Positions 8,541 to 18,884 of a DNA stretch of 55,046 nucleotides are shown one piece after another (positions within the stretch are counted from its first letter, which is position 1; each line of letters starts with the position of its first letter). The notes beneath the pieces were generated by a model. That model did no database searches, had not been told where the DNA came from, and saw only the letters and a list, made by a program, of their open reading frames with translations. This DNA is from Bombiscardovia coagulans (GTDB lineage: Bacteria > Actinomycetota > Actinomycetes > Actinomycetales > Bifidobacteriaceae), in assembly GCF_002259585.1 (NCBI RefSeq), contig NZ_MWWS01000006.1:1-55046 (forward strand), given 5' to 3'. Both the position numbers and the translations under genes were made by a program.

Positions 8541-11360
8541 TTGCTGAATGCTATTGTCATTTCTATCGCAGCTGCACTAACACTCGCCATCACTTGGTAT
8601 TTTTTCGCTCCACGACGCGCGACAACTGCAACCATGGAGCAAGGCTTACAAACTGTGCACATCACCGTAAAAGGCGGATACTCCCCTCAGTTGATAGAAG
8701 TTGCAGCAAATCAGCCTGTTCGACTGATATTTGACCGACAGGAATCAGGTGAGTGCTCCTCTCATGTACTATTTTCTGACCTCGGCATTGATCAGATGCT
8801 ACCTGCTTTCACAACTACGACTATAGACTTGGCTCCACTCCAGGCAGGAGACTATCCATTTGCCTGTGGAATGAATATGCTCCACGGCATGCTACGAGCG
8901 CTCCCTTCCACAACGAATACGCAATTCAAAGACACTGCCGATAGCCATGACAGCCCCATGGACACTAAAGAAAGTCGTCGAGCTGCTGTTACTAACAGCA
9001 GCAAAGTAAATAACAGTAACTCTGTTCAAAACAGTTCTGAAGCTGAAGATGCTGAAAGAGACAAGGACATTCGTTCCCTGAGCATTCGCTTTATCGTAGG
9101 TGTTGTCTTTACCCTGCCGGTTTTTACAGCTTCCATGCTGGGAATGTTTGTGCACCTACCTGCCACCCTGACTAATCCCTGGATTCAGCTCATACTGATT
9201 CTTCCAGTCATGTTCTACTCAGGCTGGCCCATCCATCGTGTCGGCTGGTTAGCTTTATTCCACCGCACACCTGAGATGAACTCGTTAGTCACGCTCGGCA
9301 CAGTGACCGCCTTCCTCTACTCACTAGTAGTAACTGTGGCACCGAGCATACTTCCTGCGAACGCCCGTCATCCTTATTATGAAGCTGTAGGAACCATAAT
9401 TACTCTTATGCTCCTAGGCCAAATCTTTGAAGCTCGTGCCCGTAGAGGTACAGGTGATGCAATTCGATCCCTCATTGGCCTGCAACCAAAAACTGCCACA
9501 ATAGTAGTATCAGCCAAAGGGCAAGAATCCATCCAAGATGTAGCTGTAGATGACGTCAAAGTAGGCGACATCGTCTTGGTTCATCCTGGAGAAAAACTAC
9601 CAGTAGATGGAATCGTCGTTACTGGATCATCTTCGGTCGACGAGTCCATGGTTACGGGCGAACCCATGCCAGTGCGCAAGGAAGCAGGCGACACTGTAGT
9701 AGGAGCAACCATTAATGCTACTGGCTCTCTGCGTTACCGGGCAACTCAGGTAGGTCAAGACACCGTGCTTGCGCAGATTATTCGTCTCGTTAAAAGCGCT
9801 CAATCATCTAAAGCACCCATCCAGAAACTAGCAGACAAGATTGCCTCAGTTTTTATACCCACGGTCATACTCGTAGCTATCTGGACGTTTGTGGTTTGGT
9901 GGCTGTTTGGACCTCTACCAAAAGGCGTTTACGGTATCGTGGCAGCTGTTTCTGTCCTGGTTATCGCTTGCCCCTGCGCCTTAGGCTTAGCTACTCCGCT
10001 TTCAGTGACTATTGGGACAGGTCGCGGTGCCCGCACTGGAGTGCTCTACCGGTCGGCTGAAGCTCTACAAATGGCCCATACTGTCGACACTATCGTGCTG
10101 GATAAGACTGGGACGCTTACCGTCGGTAGACCACAACTTGAAGGTGTAGCTGCCGCGCAAGGATTTACGAGGCAACAGATTATCGAAACAGCAGCAGGTG
10201 CAGAAGCTGCCTCTGAGCACCCTTTAGCAAAGGCGATCATAGAAGCCGCAAGTGTGGAGGGGCTACCAATAGCTCAGGCCAGTTCGTTCTCTTCTATCAC
10301 AGGTGCAGGCATTACAGCCATGCTGCCAATTTCTGGAGGTTCACAGAACAACCCGAAATCGGTAGAAGTAATTATTGGCAATCGTTCCTTGCTGGTAGAC
10401 AAGAACATCGATATGAAGGCAGATGAAGCAATAGCACATCAAGCTGAGACTTGGGCCAAGCAAGGAAAGACAATAGTGTATCTAGCTGTTGACGGTCACT
10501 TTGCTGGAGTCTTATCTATAGCTGATCAGATTAAACCAAGTTCCACACATGCTATTGAAGCATTGCATAAACGACATATATCCACCCTCATGCTCACTGG
10601 CGATAATGAGGGTACCGCTCATACAGTGGGAAACGAGGTAGGAGTTGACCAAGTAATCGCACAGGTGAAGCCAGAAGACAAAGCAACTATTGTCAAAGCC
10701 TTACAACAACAAGGCCATACGGTGGCAATGATTGGTGATGGCATCAATGATGCCCCAGCACTGGCCCAAGCTGACTTAGGGCTAGCTGTTGGCACAGGAA
10801 CCGACGTAGCTATAGAATCTGCTGATATCACGCTTGTGTCTGGTGACCTTAACGCCGCAGTCACTGCTATCGATCTGTCTGCAGCCACCATGCGCAATAT
10901 TCACCAGAATCTCTGGTTCGCATTCGGTTACAACGGTCTAGGTATACCAATTGCCGCTGGAATTCTGTACCCCTTTATTGGTCTACTTCTCAACCCCATG
11001 ATCGCAGGGGCAGCCATGGCCTTCTCCTCACTGTCAGTCGTTCTCAATGCAAACCGCCTTAGGTTTACACCACTGACACCTCACCCTCTCAAAACTCCGA
11101 AGCCCATAGACTTGCCAACCTTGAAGGCACTGGTCGCACGTAAAACGAGCAGCACAAGTAAGACTGTACATAATAACCAATCGAAAGGAAGTACCGGTAT
11201 GACAGCAAACGGCAAAGTAACGGACCCCGTCTGCGGCATGAGTATTGATCCAAGCTCCGCAGCAGCTACGCGTGAATACCAGGGACAGACCTACTACTTC
11301 TGCTCCCAGAACTGCGTAGACACCTTCGACGCCGACCCAGCCAAGGTCATCAACAAGTAA
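8541..11360 (+). CDS. Copper-type P1B ATPase with cupredoxin-like N-terminus and YHS C-terminus
   Basis: This is a heavy-metal exporting ATPase of 939 residues. An N-terminal membrane segment (about 3-22) is followed by a cupredoxin-like domain (about 35-120, ending in CGMNMLHGM). A polar linker (about 125-180) precedes the ATPase core, with membrane motif [10 protein letters not shown] (near 476), phosphorylated Asp in DKTGTLT (near 520), EHPLAKAI (near 557) and [10 protein letters not shown] (near 731). A YHS domain (DPVCGMSID ... YYFCSQNC, about 894-939) ends the protein. CPC together with the Met/Cys-rich accessory domains points to Cu(I) export. AGGAGG lies four bases before the TTG at 8541; a CTG at 8544 has better spacing, so the exact start is uncertain by one codon. 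A strong terminator follows, so the gene is monocistronic. Confidence 0.93.
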   Translation: MLNAIVISIAAALTLAITWYFFAPRRATTATMEQGLQTVHITVKGGYSPQLIEVAANQPVRLIFDRQESGECSSHVLFSDLGIDQMLPAFTTTTIDLAPLQAGDYPFACGMNMLHGMLRALPSTTNTQFKDTADSHDSPMDTKESRRAAVTNSSKVNNSNSVQNSSEAEDAERDKDIRSLSIRFIVGVVFTLPVFTASMLGMFVHLPATLTNPWIQLILILPVMFYSGWPIHRVGWLALFHRTPEMNSLVTLGTVTAFLYSLVVTVAPSILPANARHPYYEAVGTIITLMLLGQIFEARARRGTGDAIRSLIGLQPKTATIVVSAKGQESIQDVAVDDVKVGDIVLVHPGEKLPVDGIVVTGSSSVDESMVTGEPMPVRKEAGDTVVGATINATGSLRYRATQVGQDTVLAQIIRLVKSAQSSKAPIQKLADKIASVFIPTVILVAIWTFVVWWLFGPLPKGVYGIVAAVSVLVIACPCALGLATPLSVTIGTGRGARTGVLYRSAEALQMAHTVDTIVLDKTGTLTVGRPQLEGVAAAQGFTRQQIIETAAGAEAASEHPLAKAIIEAASVEGLPIAQASSFSSITGAGITAMLPISGGSQNNPKSVEVIIGNRSLLVDKNIDMKADEAIAHQAETWAKQGKTIVYLAVDGHFAGVLSIADQIKPSSTHAIEALHKRHISTLMLTGDNEGTAHTVGNEVGVDQVIAQVKPEDKATIVKALQQQGHTVAMIGDGINDAPALAQADLGLAVGTGTDVAIESADITLVSGDLNAAVTAIDLSAATMRNIHQNLWFAFGYNGLGIPIAAGILYPFIGLLLNPMIAGAAMAFSSLSVVLNANRLRFTPLTPHPLKTPKPIDLPTLKALVARKTSSTSKTVHNNQSKGSTGMTANGKVTDPVCGMSIDPSSAAATREYQGQTYYFCSQNCVDTFDADPAKVINK

Positions 11361-11377
11361 GACAAAACTGGGTAACT

Positions 11378-11420
11378 AGCGTTAGGCAGGGAGAGACTCT
11401 CTGCCTAACGCTTTCTTGTA
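11378..11420 (+). terminator. Rho-independent terminator of the copper ATPase gene
   Basis: A long hairpin (11378-11412) has a 12-bp perfect outer stem, AGCGTTAGGCAG with its complement, continued inwards by a G-T pair and more pairs. It is followed by TTTCTTGT. Confidence 0.88.
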
Positions 11421-11580
11421 TCGCTTTCAGACCCAAAAGACAATCGAGCACTGACAGTTTCTGCGTGAGGACACCCTAACACAGGTTCGTACAACAAAAG
11501 TCTCGTTTGATAAGCCTATAGGTTTTATAATAGGGTTAGTCTGTAATTTGATGAGTTTCATTGATTGGAAGTTGCTCTGT

Positions 11581-11931
11581 ATGAATACCTCGGAATGGAA
11601 AGATACTATTCGACCGTTTATCTGGGTAGAACACGATGAAGAAGCATCGGTCTGCTTAACCCCGGGAACATACAAAGCAGCATTATTCAGTACGCGAGCC
11701 AAGGAAGGTTTTGAAGGTAACGGATACGATTGGGCATCTCTGGCTGAACAATTCTTACATCAACACCTTCCAAAAATACAAAATTCCATTATGTTCGATC
11801 CTGAAGCAGAGATGTTCTGCGCTTATTCATCAGATAAAGATGCGCTGCGAACGTTCATCACAGCCTTCAAAGACGCGTGTGACGATGACACTGTCATACA
11901 AGAGGTGTTCTCAACTATTGAGCTAGACTAA
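11581..11931 (+). CDS. Imm51-family immunity-like protein, orphan
   Basis: A small soluble protein of 116 residues from the ATG at 11581, with GGAAG nine bases upstream; in-frame starts at 11548 (TTG) and 11551 (ATG) would add about ten residues before the conserved part. The family hallmark is clear: FIWVEHDE near the start, then GYDWASLAEQFL, then FDPEAEMFCAYSSDKDAL and an acidic end. Imm51 proteins (PF15595) were predicted from polymorphic-toxin loci as antidotes. No toxin, WXG or RHS gene lies next to it, so it may guard against toxins of other strains or have another role. A TATAAT at 11526-11531 could be its -10 box, but no well-spaced -35 is visible. Confidence 0.8.
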   Translation: MNTSEWKDTIRPFIWVEHDEEASVCLTPGTYKAALFSTRAKEGFEGNGYDWASLAEQFLHQHLPKIQNSIMFDPEAEMFCAYSSDKDALRTFITAFKDACDDDTVIQEVFSTIELD

Positions 11932-12140
11932 TTGACAACATCGCTGCAAGTGTAGCATTCACAAAGATAAAACACAGAAATGGGTAGTACAAAAATTCTC
12001 TATTCGTGTCTTATTGTTGCTTGAAGATTTCACTATTACTTTAGTGCTGTCGTATCACGTATGCTACATATGCTGCTCTAGCTTGAGTATGCATGTTTCA
12101 CACATACTCGCTACAGCGAAAGATATGGAATTACAAACTC

Positions 12141-13241
12141 TTAGTTACCAGCGCTGAAGGTTTCGGTCTGGGCAAAGAAGTCTAGAATACGGTTCACATA
12201 AGGACCTAAGATTTCGTTGGGCATGGTATAAAGCTCGTGGGAGGCATGAGCTATACGCACAAAATTGATATCACATCCTCCAGCCTTAACTTGCTCTACG
12301 AAGCGTTCCTGCGGTCCTGGCAAAACGAATGAATCAGAACCAGCTTGGAAGAGCAGGGTAGAAGCCTCGACCTGTTCGCACAGACCTTTTTTCAAAATAC
12401 TACGAGAAAGGGCGATAGCTTGCTGAACCCAACCGTAAGTAGCTGCTGAAGTTTGGTATTCCGAACATGCTAACCGCTGTCCGTGAATCCACTTCATTCG
12501 AGCTGGACTAGCTTTACCCACAGAATGAGGGTCAAACTCGGGTTTAAAGCGATGGTGACCAGGTACCTTCTGTTGCCCCATACCCATAGCACAGGCAGCA
12601 TCTAATACTGCCGAAGCGAATCGAAGCGGCACACCAGTTTGAGGAGCTATCATCGGAGAAGATAAAACTGCTCGGTCGATGAGCGTAGGATGCGTTTCCA
12701 TGAGGGAGGCCGCGATGCCACCCCCCATTGAATGGGCATACAGGCACACTTGCTGGTCTCCAGCATAAGCTGCCTCCATCTCCTGGCAGAAGACAGCCAA
12801 ATCTTCAACATATCGCTTATAGGAGTCAACCCATACCAGATTAGGATCAGAGATTCCACGACCTGAGAGCCCATGCCCCCAATATTCAATAATGCAGACT
12901 GTGTACCCCGCTAGGAGGAAATACCAAGCCATTTCAGTGTATTTGCCAGCAAACTCAGTAAAACCATGGGAAATAATAACCAGTCCCTGGTGTCGGCCCT
13001 GGGATCCAGGCATAGCCAATTCATCGAAACGTGCTGACTCATAGCAAATATAGTGAAAGTTGCCAAGGCCTGCACCAGCAGCGTGGACCGCAGCCTTGTG
13101 AGTCGAGGACGATTGTCCGACATCAGGATTGTATGAGCGGATCCAACCCTCTCGCTTACAGTGTTCCAGAGCAGGCAACACCGTTTGCTGCATAATCTGC
13201 TCATATGACCCTTCATCAATGAGATCAAACTCCATAGTCAC
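12141..13241 (-). CDS. Alpha/beta hydrolase, lysophospholipase/monoacylglycerol lipase type
   Basis: A cytoplasmic serine hydrolase of 366 residues. After a 60-residue N-terminal region comes the core: oxyanion-hole region SHGFTEFAGKY, WGHGLSGRG, nucleophile elbow AHSMGGGIA, the acid in AGSDSFVLP and the catalytic His in HASHELYTMP near the C-terminus. This order and the GHGxS motif match the PldB/serine-aminopeptidase S33 (Hydrolase_4) group that cleaves lysophospholipids or monoacylglycerols. The substrate cannot be told from the sequence. The start is a GTG at 13241 or the ATG two codons later. It reads alone towards the Imm51 gene with no operon partner. Confidence 0.85.
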   Translation of the reverse strand: MTMEFDLIDEGSYEQIMQQTVLPALEHCKREGWIRSYNPDVGQSSSTHKAAVHAAGAGLGNFHYICYESARFDELAMPGSQGRHQGLVIISHGFTEFAGKYTEMAWYFLLAGYTVCIIEYWGHGLSGRGISDPNLVWVDSYKRYVEDLAVFCQEMEAAYAGDQQVCLYAHSMGGGIAASLMETHPTLIDRAVLSSPMIAPQTGVPLRFASAVLDAACAMGMGQQKVPGHHRFKPEFDPHSVGKASPARMKWIHGQRLACSEYQTSAATYGWVQQAIALSRSILKKGLCEQVEASTLLFQAGSDSFVLPGPQERFVEQVKAGGCDINFVRIAHASHELYTMPNEILGPYVNRILDFFAQTETFSAGN

Positions 13242-13373
13242 AGCTTACCTAACAAAAGAAGTAAACCCAAGGTAGTAAACAAGCCAATCGTGAATACTGA
13301 GCACAAAACATAGTACTTGCAATAGCAAAAAACGTTTGATACGGCTGTTGAATCTCACAAAACCAGATAAACG

Positions 13374-14726
13374 TTAGTTGCTTGCCTCAAACTTACTATT
13401 GTTATGGTTCACCAATATCCTGTGCGATACGGCAGTCGACAAGGCTACAGCTAGAGACAAGGGCAGCAAAGCTGGCGCCGGCAAGTGACAAATCTCAAAC
13501 AACATGAAAAGTGCCATCAGCGGCGCTTGCTGGGAGGCAGCAAGGGTGGAGGCAGCGCCGATAATAGCAGCCTGCCATAGCGGTACACTCAAGCCACAGC
13601 AGTTAGCTACAATTCCTAAAATCACACCTAATGCTGCACCAATGCCAATCGAAGGTGTGAGGGTGCCACCCGAAGCGCCAGCTCGAATAGTTAATGAAGT
13701 GCAGATAAACTTCCAAACGCCCAAAGCAGCAAAGAAAGCAATTACAGAACTTGCAGAATAATTTCCAGCCTGGCCGATACTACTAGCAGACAAACGCATA
13801 GCACTTTGGGCAATGGCTCTGCCGTTACCCATCACTTCCGGCAATATCCAAGCCACAAGACCGGTCAACAAGGCAGCCGCAGGCAGCATCCACAGTATGG
13901 TAAGGCCCGTAGCCTGATTAGTTTCCGCCCAACGTGTCAGGCACCTAAAGACAGCCCCCACCACGCCAGCCAACAGACCTGCTATAAGAGCAAAGAGCAT
14001 GGTCCAGTGAGAAAATGGCTGCTCGCCAACAATATAATACGGCCCGAACCCTTTGATAGCACCGCCCACCAGGGTAGCCACTGATGACATCGTCAGACAG
14101 ACAGTAACTGCAGTCATATCTGTACTGGCTAGCAGAATCTCCAACCCAAAAAGTGCGCCTGTCAGGGGAGAAATATAAATACCGGCAAACCCAGCACCCG
14201 CAGCAGCAGCTACCAGAAGAGGACGATCAGACTCACGTAAACCGAATTTACGAGCCCAGCGGAACCACACACTTCCAAGCATGGCACCAGCCTCCCTTGG
14301 GGCCACCTCCCTACCTATTGCGCCACCTGTGCCAACTAAAAATATTTGTGTTATGACATGCAGCAGGGTCTGCCACACCGGCATTCGAGCACCCTTAACA
14401 GCCTGAGCTACCGAAGGTACGCGCGTTGTTTTATTCCGCAGATACCACCAAATACAAGCGGCAACACACCCTCCCACTACGACTGATATCAAGCGACGTA
14501 TAGCAGGAACCCCGAGCGGACTTGGCTGCGAGGAACTCTCCACAAACCCCAGAAAAACTTTCTCCACTTCATCTAGGAACATACCCAGCAAGCCAGATGA
14601 GACACCCACCACAGCTCCCAAAACAAGACAAGATAGGCCAATGCCAGCAAAGTGAGACAGGTGAATGCCGTCGTTGCCTGCCCCGCCACTTGACACTTGT
14701 ATATCTGGATGATCTGCCGGTTTCAT
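13374..14726 (-). CDS. ClC-family chloride channel or transporter
   Basis: An integral membrane protein of about 450 residues with ten or more hydrophobic helices. ClC signature parts are present: GTGGAIGREVAPREAGA (the GREGP-type selectivity segment in its GREVAPRE variant), the GAGFAGIYISPLTGALFGLE helix and the GGTLTPSIGIGAALG segment after GxFxP position. The variant GREVAPRE form is typical of a group of actinobacterial ClC proteins. The external gating Glu of the GREGP motif is represented by the Glu of GREVAP. The ATG at 14726 is preferred to a TTG at 14762 without a ribosome-binding site. It probably exchanges chloride for protons or carries fluoride or chloride; the sequence alone does not decide. 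Confidence 0.88.
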   Translation of the reverse strand: MKPADHPDIQVSSGGAGNDGIHLSHFAGIGLSCLVLGAVVGVSSGLLGMFLDEVEKVFLGFVESSSQPSPLGVPAIRRLISVVVGGCVAACIWWYLRNKTTRVPSVAQAVKGARMPVWQTLLHVITQIFLVGTGGAIGREVAPREAGAMLGSVWFRWARKFGLRESDRPLLVAAAAGAGFAGIYISPLTGALFGLEILLASTDMTAVTVCLTMSSVATLVGGAIKGFGPYYIVGEQPFSHWTMLFALIAGLLAGVVGAVFRCLTRWAETNQATGLTILWMLPAAALLTGLVAWILPEVMGNGRAIAQSAMRLSASSIGQAGNYSASSVIAFFAALGVWKFICTSLTIRAGASGGTLTPSIGIGAALGVILGIVANCCGLSVPLWQAAIIGAASTLAASQQAPLMALFMLFEICHLPAPALLPLSLAVALSTAVSHRILVNHNNSKFEASN

Positions 14727-14995
14727 TTCCACAATTACCAATCTAGTGGACCACTCAGTCAAGTGTTACCAGTTTCTATACATCTCAACCGCTAAGCGTC
14801 ACCACCGACCTTGAAACACCTGTCTCGCGAGAATACGATGGAACCATCAGAGTATACGCTCCCGTACGATGTTGCTGTCCATGTTGGTCAGTCCCATCTT
14901 CACGAAATTACCCGAAAACGAAGCCGGCCCAGATATCGAACAATCACAATGCCATGTATAAATTTTCTACAGGGCTACGATTCGTGCCTCCAAAC

Positions 14996-17365
14996 TTATG
15001 AGCGGGTCTCTATACCCAACGATTGATAGAGGAAGTCCCGCTGTAACACGAGCAAATTCTCAGCCACACTCGGATCATTGGTCATGTGCGTAATACCGGT
15101 TAGAGGCAGTACCGTATGAGATCGTCCAGCCTCCGTCAGAGCTTGTGAAAGACGAAGACTATGAGCAACCGAAACATTATCGTCAGCAAAACCATGAATG
15201 AGCATAAGTGGTCTGCGTAGGTGAGGTGCGTCATCCACAATCGAGTTACGACGGTAAATATCAGGATCCATGCCTAAATACCGCTCAGTGTAATGAGTGT
15301 CATACAAGGTCCAGTCCGTTGGGGGAGCACCAGCACAGGCTGCATGTATGGCATCTGGTGCCCGCAGTACTGATAGAGCAGACAGGAAACCTCCATAAGA
15401 CCAACCGATCATTGCTACCCTACTCAAGTCAGCCTCAGGTATCACATCTGGCAGCGACTGTAAAGCAGCAAGCTGGTCGTCCAACGTTACCTGTGCCATG
15501 TCCTCAAAGATTGCCCGATCCCAAGCTGGACCTCGTCCAGTAGTTCCATGTCCATCTACCGTCAACACAATAAATCCCTGGTCAGCCCACCACTGTGATT
15601 CCCAGTAATATGACTGACTAAAGACTACCTGCTGAAAACCAGGACCACCATATGGTTTAAGCAATACCGGTAACTGTTCTTCATCAGACCAAGGGCTGAA
15701 AGTCGATGGACGCACTACAGCAGCAAAGAGCTGATCATTGCCTAAACGCACAAAATCAACATTAGGAACAAATCCGGGTTCGGCTGCCTGACTACTCAGA
15801 CGAGCACAGGCTTCCAGACCATGTTCTTCATGACCTTTACCACCGCAAACCATTGCATCGAGATGGGAGTCTGATGCCACTATGGAGTGCCAAGCAAGTA
15901 CTCCCGATTCCCTCATGGTTCTTCCTGAGATAACAAAACCTCTACCAGAGCGGGAGCCTGTCCACACTCCAGGTCCGGAGTTCAGGACTTTCAAACGACC
16001 GTCATAACCATAACAGACGAGGTCAAAAGAGCGAGGATCACTAGAAACCACAGCAAGAGCATCCCGCTCACCTAAGTCCAGAACCTCTCGCAGCTGGCAG
16101 CCGACTGCCGACAGCGGTTTACCATCCAAACTCAATCTAGTTGTGTCAGCATTGGTGTCGATGTAAGCCTCAGCCAGTTGACCTGAAGGTGTGTATGCAG
16201 GTAAACCTGGCACAATATCAATCCACTGAGGATTGGAATGGGTACTCAATACCCGCGTTGGGGCAGTAGGCAAATTATCCAAAGTAGAATAATCGAGTGT
16301 GTTTACCTGGGATGTGTCCTTCGTCCGTTGCAGTCCATCCACCTCGACGCTGAGTACCTGATCAGCTGTCTGCCGCCTATTTTGCACCAGCAGAAGAGGC
16401 GAATGTCCACTTTGCCAGCGCACCACTGCTAGATATTCAAAACCCTGCCGGTCCCAGTCCACTTGGTGCAGGTCTTTGGCACTTCCGTCAGAACTCAGTT
16501 GCACATAAAAAAGTCTCACCTGTGCATTAGCAGTCAACGCTTGAGGGTAGCGACGAGCAATGGCGGGATGGTTAGGATTAGCAGGATCGCTTACATACCA
16601 AGTCGGCTCCAAAGAAGCGTCAAATGCTTCTACCAGGAGTGCATCCGAATCGGGCGACCACCAGAACCCCTCATATCGGTCCATTTCTTCACCGGCTACA
16701 AACTCAGCGAGACCTAACTTGAAGTCCTCACTGGCTTCCTGAGGCAGTGCCAAAGCCACTTGTACACCATCTTCTTCACCTTCGTAACCAATGGTGATAA
16801 CGACTACCTGCCTACCTGTCGTATAAGCCACTCTGGTACCATCTGGCGAAAGCCTGGGGTTCAAAATACCGCCACCCATCTGGGTTTGCTTGTCTTCCAG
16901 TAGCTTTAACTTACGAGTTTTCCCGCACAGGCCGTCTTTACCTATCTCAGTAAGCCAAAGTTCCCCGCCTAAGGCAAAGACCACTCGATGACCGGCAGCG
17001 TCAGCACTGTATGACACAATCCCCTGCCCGCCCTCACGTAACCGTTCACGCCTAGCCTGCTCTTCAGGTGGAACATCCTCAGCTTGCTCGCCTGCAAGTA
17101 ATCGAGGGTCAGCTAATAGCGTCTCCTTGTGCGTATTATCAGAATCGAAAGTACTCATCCAAAGACTAGTCTCGAAATCTTCAGGACCATCAGAACGTAA
17201 GAAGAAAGCCCTCCTACCATCACCGACTACCTGAATAGAACGAGGTGCCCCCAATGTGAAACGGAGGGTGCGGGCCTTAGCCTGCGGAAAATCAGAAACT
17301 CGCTCCTGTGCATCAGTCTGACCATCATTTACCATTCTCACCTGATCGGCTACCTGATTAGTCAT
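14996..17365 (-). CDS. S9-family prolyl oligopeptidase / dipeptidyl peptidase IV-like
   Basis: A soluble peptidase of 789 residues. The N-terminal two thirds form a beta-propeller-like region with DPP IV features (GEEMDRYEGFWWSPD holds the double-Glu type motif that anchors the substrate N-terminus). The C-terminal third is an alpha/beta hydrolase with Ser in GWSYGGFLSA (near 656), Asp in HGFADDNVS (near 727) and His in GITHMT (near 760). This suits release of dipeptides, often X-Pro, from peptides. No signal peptide is seen, so it would act on imported peptides. The ATG at 17365 has GGAGGAG immediately before it; a GTG four codons upstream overlaps that site and is rejected. Confidence 0.9.
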   Translation of the reverse strand: MTNQVADQVRMVNDGQTDAQERVSDFPQAKARTLRFTLGAPRSIQVVGDGRRAFFLRSDGPEDFETSLWMSTFDSDNTHKETLLADPRLLAGEQAEDVPPEEQARRERLREGGQGIVSYSADAAGHRVVFALGGELWLTEIGKDGLCGKTRKLKLLEDKQTQMGGGILNPRLSPDGTRVAYTTGRQVVVITIGYEGEEDGVQVALALPQEASEDFKLGLAEFVAGEEMDRYEGFWWSPDSDALLVEAFDASLEPTWYVSDPANPNHPAIARRYPQALTANAQVRLFYVQLSSDGSAKDLHQVDWDRQGFEYLAVVRWQSGHSPLLLVQNRRQTADQVLSVEVDGLQRTKDTSQVNTLDYSTLDNLPTAPTRVLSTHSNPQWIDIVPGLPAYTPSGQLAEAYIDTNADTTRLSLDGKPLSAVGCQLREVLDLGERDALAVVSSDPRSFDLVCYGYDGRLKVLNSGPGVWTGSRSGRGFVISGRTMRESGVLAWHSIVASDSHLDAMVCGGKGHEEHGLEACARLSSQAAEPGFVPNVDFVRLGNDQLFAAVVRPSTFSPWSDEEQLPVLLKPYGGPGFQQVVFSQSYYWESQWWADQGFIVLTVDGHGTTGRGPAWDRAIFEDMAQVTLDDQLAALQSLPDVIPEADLSRVAMIGWSYGGFLSALSVLRAPDAIHAACAGAPPTDWTLYDTHYTERYLGMDPDIYRRNSIVDDAPHLRRPLMLIHGFADDNVSVAHSLRLSQALTEAGRSHTVLPLTGITHMTNDPSVAENLLVLQRDFLYQSLGIETRS

Positions 17366-17609
17366 ACTCTCCTCCACTCTTAAGCACCGTTGTAGTGCCC
17401 CACCATGCGCAGTCGCACCCTTTCAGCATTACATTATTAAGGTAATGCTCTTCCAGCACCTCTATACTCTATGGCCCGACCACCCCAAATACGTTCTTTG
17501 AGGATCAAACAGGTTGTATGGATTGAAGAAATTGCAAGTATCCGATGACTATTTGGGCTTTTTAAGACCTCTTGCGTAGGATAGAGTAGTTAAATAGAAA
17601 GGGATGACT

Positions 17610-18323
17610 ATGAGCGTTCTCGATCGTTTTGAGAAGAGCGTTGAAGGCGCCGTTAATGGCGTATTTTCAAAGTTCGGCTCCAAAGATCTACAGCCGGTTG
17701 ATCTGTCGAGCGCACTTGAGCGTGAGATTGATGCGCAGGCCATGCCTGTCGGCCGTGACCGCACGGTGGCCCCCAATGAATACAGGTTCCAGCTATCTAC
17801 GCCAGACTTCGACCGCATTGAGCAATGGGGTTCTGAAGCCTTAGCAAATGAGCTTGCAGACAATTTAACGAAGTATGCAGAGAGCCAACACTACGCCTTT
17901 GTAGGACCCGTAGTGGTGATCTTCGAGGAAGACCTTGAACTCAGTAAGGGCGATTTCCACCTGTCTTCAGAATCAGTGCAAGGTAATGCCGCTCCTGTTA
18001 CGTCAACAGAAGCAAGCACGGATTGCCCCGTTTTGGAGATTAACGGTCGCCAATACCTACTCACTGCTCCAACCACGGTGATTGGCAGAGGATCAGCTTG
18101 CGATATTGTCATTGACGATCCTGGAATCTCTCGCAAGCACTTACAAATCGACATCAGCGACAAAGGCGTTATAGCTCGAGATTTGGGCTCTACTAACGGA
18201 ACTTATGTGGAAGGCCACCAGGTACCGGCCGCCACCCTGCTCGATGGCAACACGATTACTATTGGGCGCACACGGATCCTCTACTGGGCTTCCTCGCAAG
18301 GTCAAGAAGAGGGACAAGCCTAG
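17610..18323 (+). CDS. fhaA: FhaA: DUF3662 plus FHA-domain protein
   Basis: The 237-residue protein has an N-terminal DUF3662 domain (about 1-110, starting SVLDRFEKSVEGAVNG) and a C-terminal FHA domain (about 145-225) with IGRGSACDIVIDDPGISRKH and DLGSTNGTYV, the phosphothreonine-binding loops. In mycobacteria FhaA binds phosphorylated partners of the Ser/Thr kinases, including the MviN pseudokinase domain, and tunes peptidoglycan synthesis. The ATG at 17610 lies six bases after AAAGGG; the ATG at 17604 directly abuts that site. It is the first gene of the seven-gene operon that ends with the large PASTA kinase. The linker between the domains is shorter than in mycobacterial FhaA. Confidence 0.93.
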   Translation: MSVLDRFEKSVEGAVNGVFSKFGSKDLQPVDLSSALEREIDAQAMPVGRDRTVAPNEYRFQLSTPDFDRIEQWGSEALANELADNLTKYAESQHYAFVGPVVVIFEEDLELSKGDFHLSSESVQGNAAPVTSTEASTDCPVLEINGRQYLLTAPTTVIGRGSACDIVIDDPGISRKHLQIDISDKGVIARDLGSTNGTYVEGHQVPAATLLDGNTITIGRTRILYWASSQGQEEGQA

Positions 18324-18348
18324 ACCTTGCAGTAAGGTCGAATTACAT

Positions 18349-18879
18349 ATGCTGACCGAACTAACTTTCGCCATTTTAAAATATGGCTTCCTGATACTGC
18401 TCTGGGTCTTCCTTTGGCTGGCGATTCGATCGTTAAAAAAAGATATCGAAACGTTCAGCCCAAAGGTTTCACGCACCCAGCGCAGGCGTCAGCGTGCCGC
18501 TAAGAAGGCAGTGACACCAGCTTCGTCTGTGGTTGTCGAAGAACCTGCTCATGCAAGAGGCGGGCACAGACAACCAGCACCAGCAAATCCATCCTTACTC
18601 GTTGTTATTGATGGGCCACTTGCTGGATCCTCGTTACCACTAGGGCAGCAACCTATTACCCTGGGCCGAGCAGCTTCTAACTCACTGGTCTTAGATGACG
18701 AATTTGTCTCTTCCCATCATGCACGTATCTACCAAGATCCGATTTCAAACGAGTGGGCTATTGAAGATCTAGGATCGACCAACGGAACAGTGGTAGCTGA
18801 TCAACGCATCCAAACACCCACGATCTTGCCTGCTGGCGTACCGGTTCGTATCGGTGCCACCACCTTTGAACTGAGGTAA
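18349..18879 (+). CDS. fhaB: FhaB: membrane-anchored FHA-domain protein
   Basis: The 176-residue protein begins with the family-typical membrane segment (LTELTFAILKYGFLILLWVF, residues 2-21), then a basic linker, then an FHA domain (about 90-176) with LGRAASNSLVLDDEFVSSHHARI and DLGSTNGTVV. Homologues (FipA in mycobacteria) link Ser/Thr kinase signals to the division machinery. The start at 18349 is fixed by homology of the N-terminal helix; the open frame continues upstream inside fhaA in another frame. It lies 25 bases after fhaA and 5 bases before the phosphatase gene. Confidence 0.93.
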   Translation: MLTELTFAILKYGFLILLWVFLWLAIRSLKKDIETFSPKVSRTQRRRQRAAKKAVTPASSVVVEEPAHARGGHRQPAPANPSLLVVIDGPLAGSSLPLGQQPITLGRAASNSLVLDDEFVSSHHARIYQDPISNEWAIEDLGSTNGTVVADQRIQTPTILPAGVPVRIGATTFELR

Positions 18880-18884
18880 GCGCT

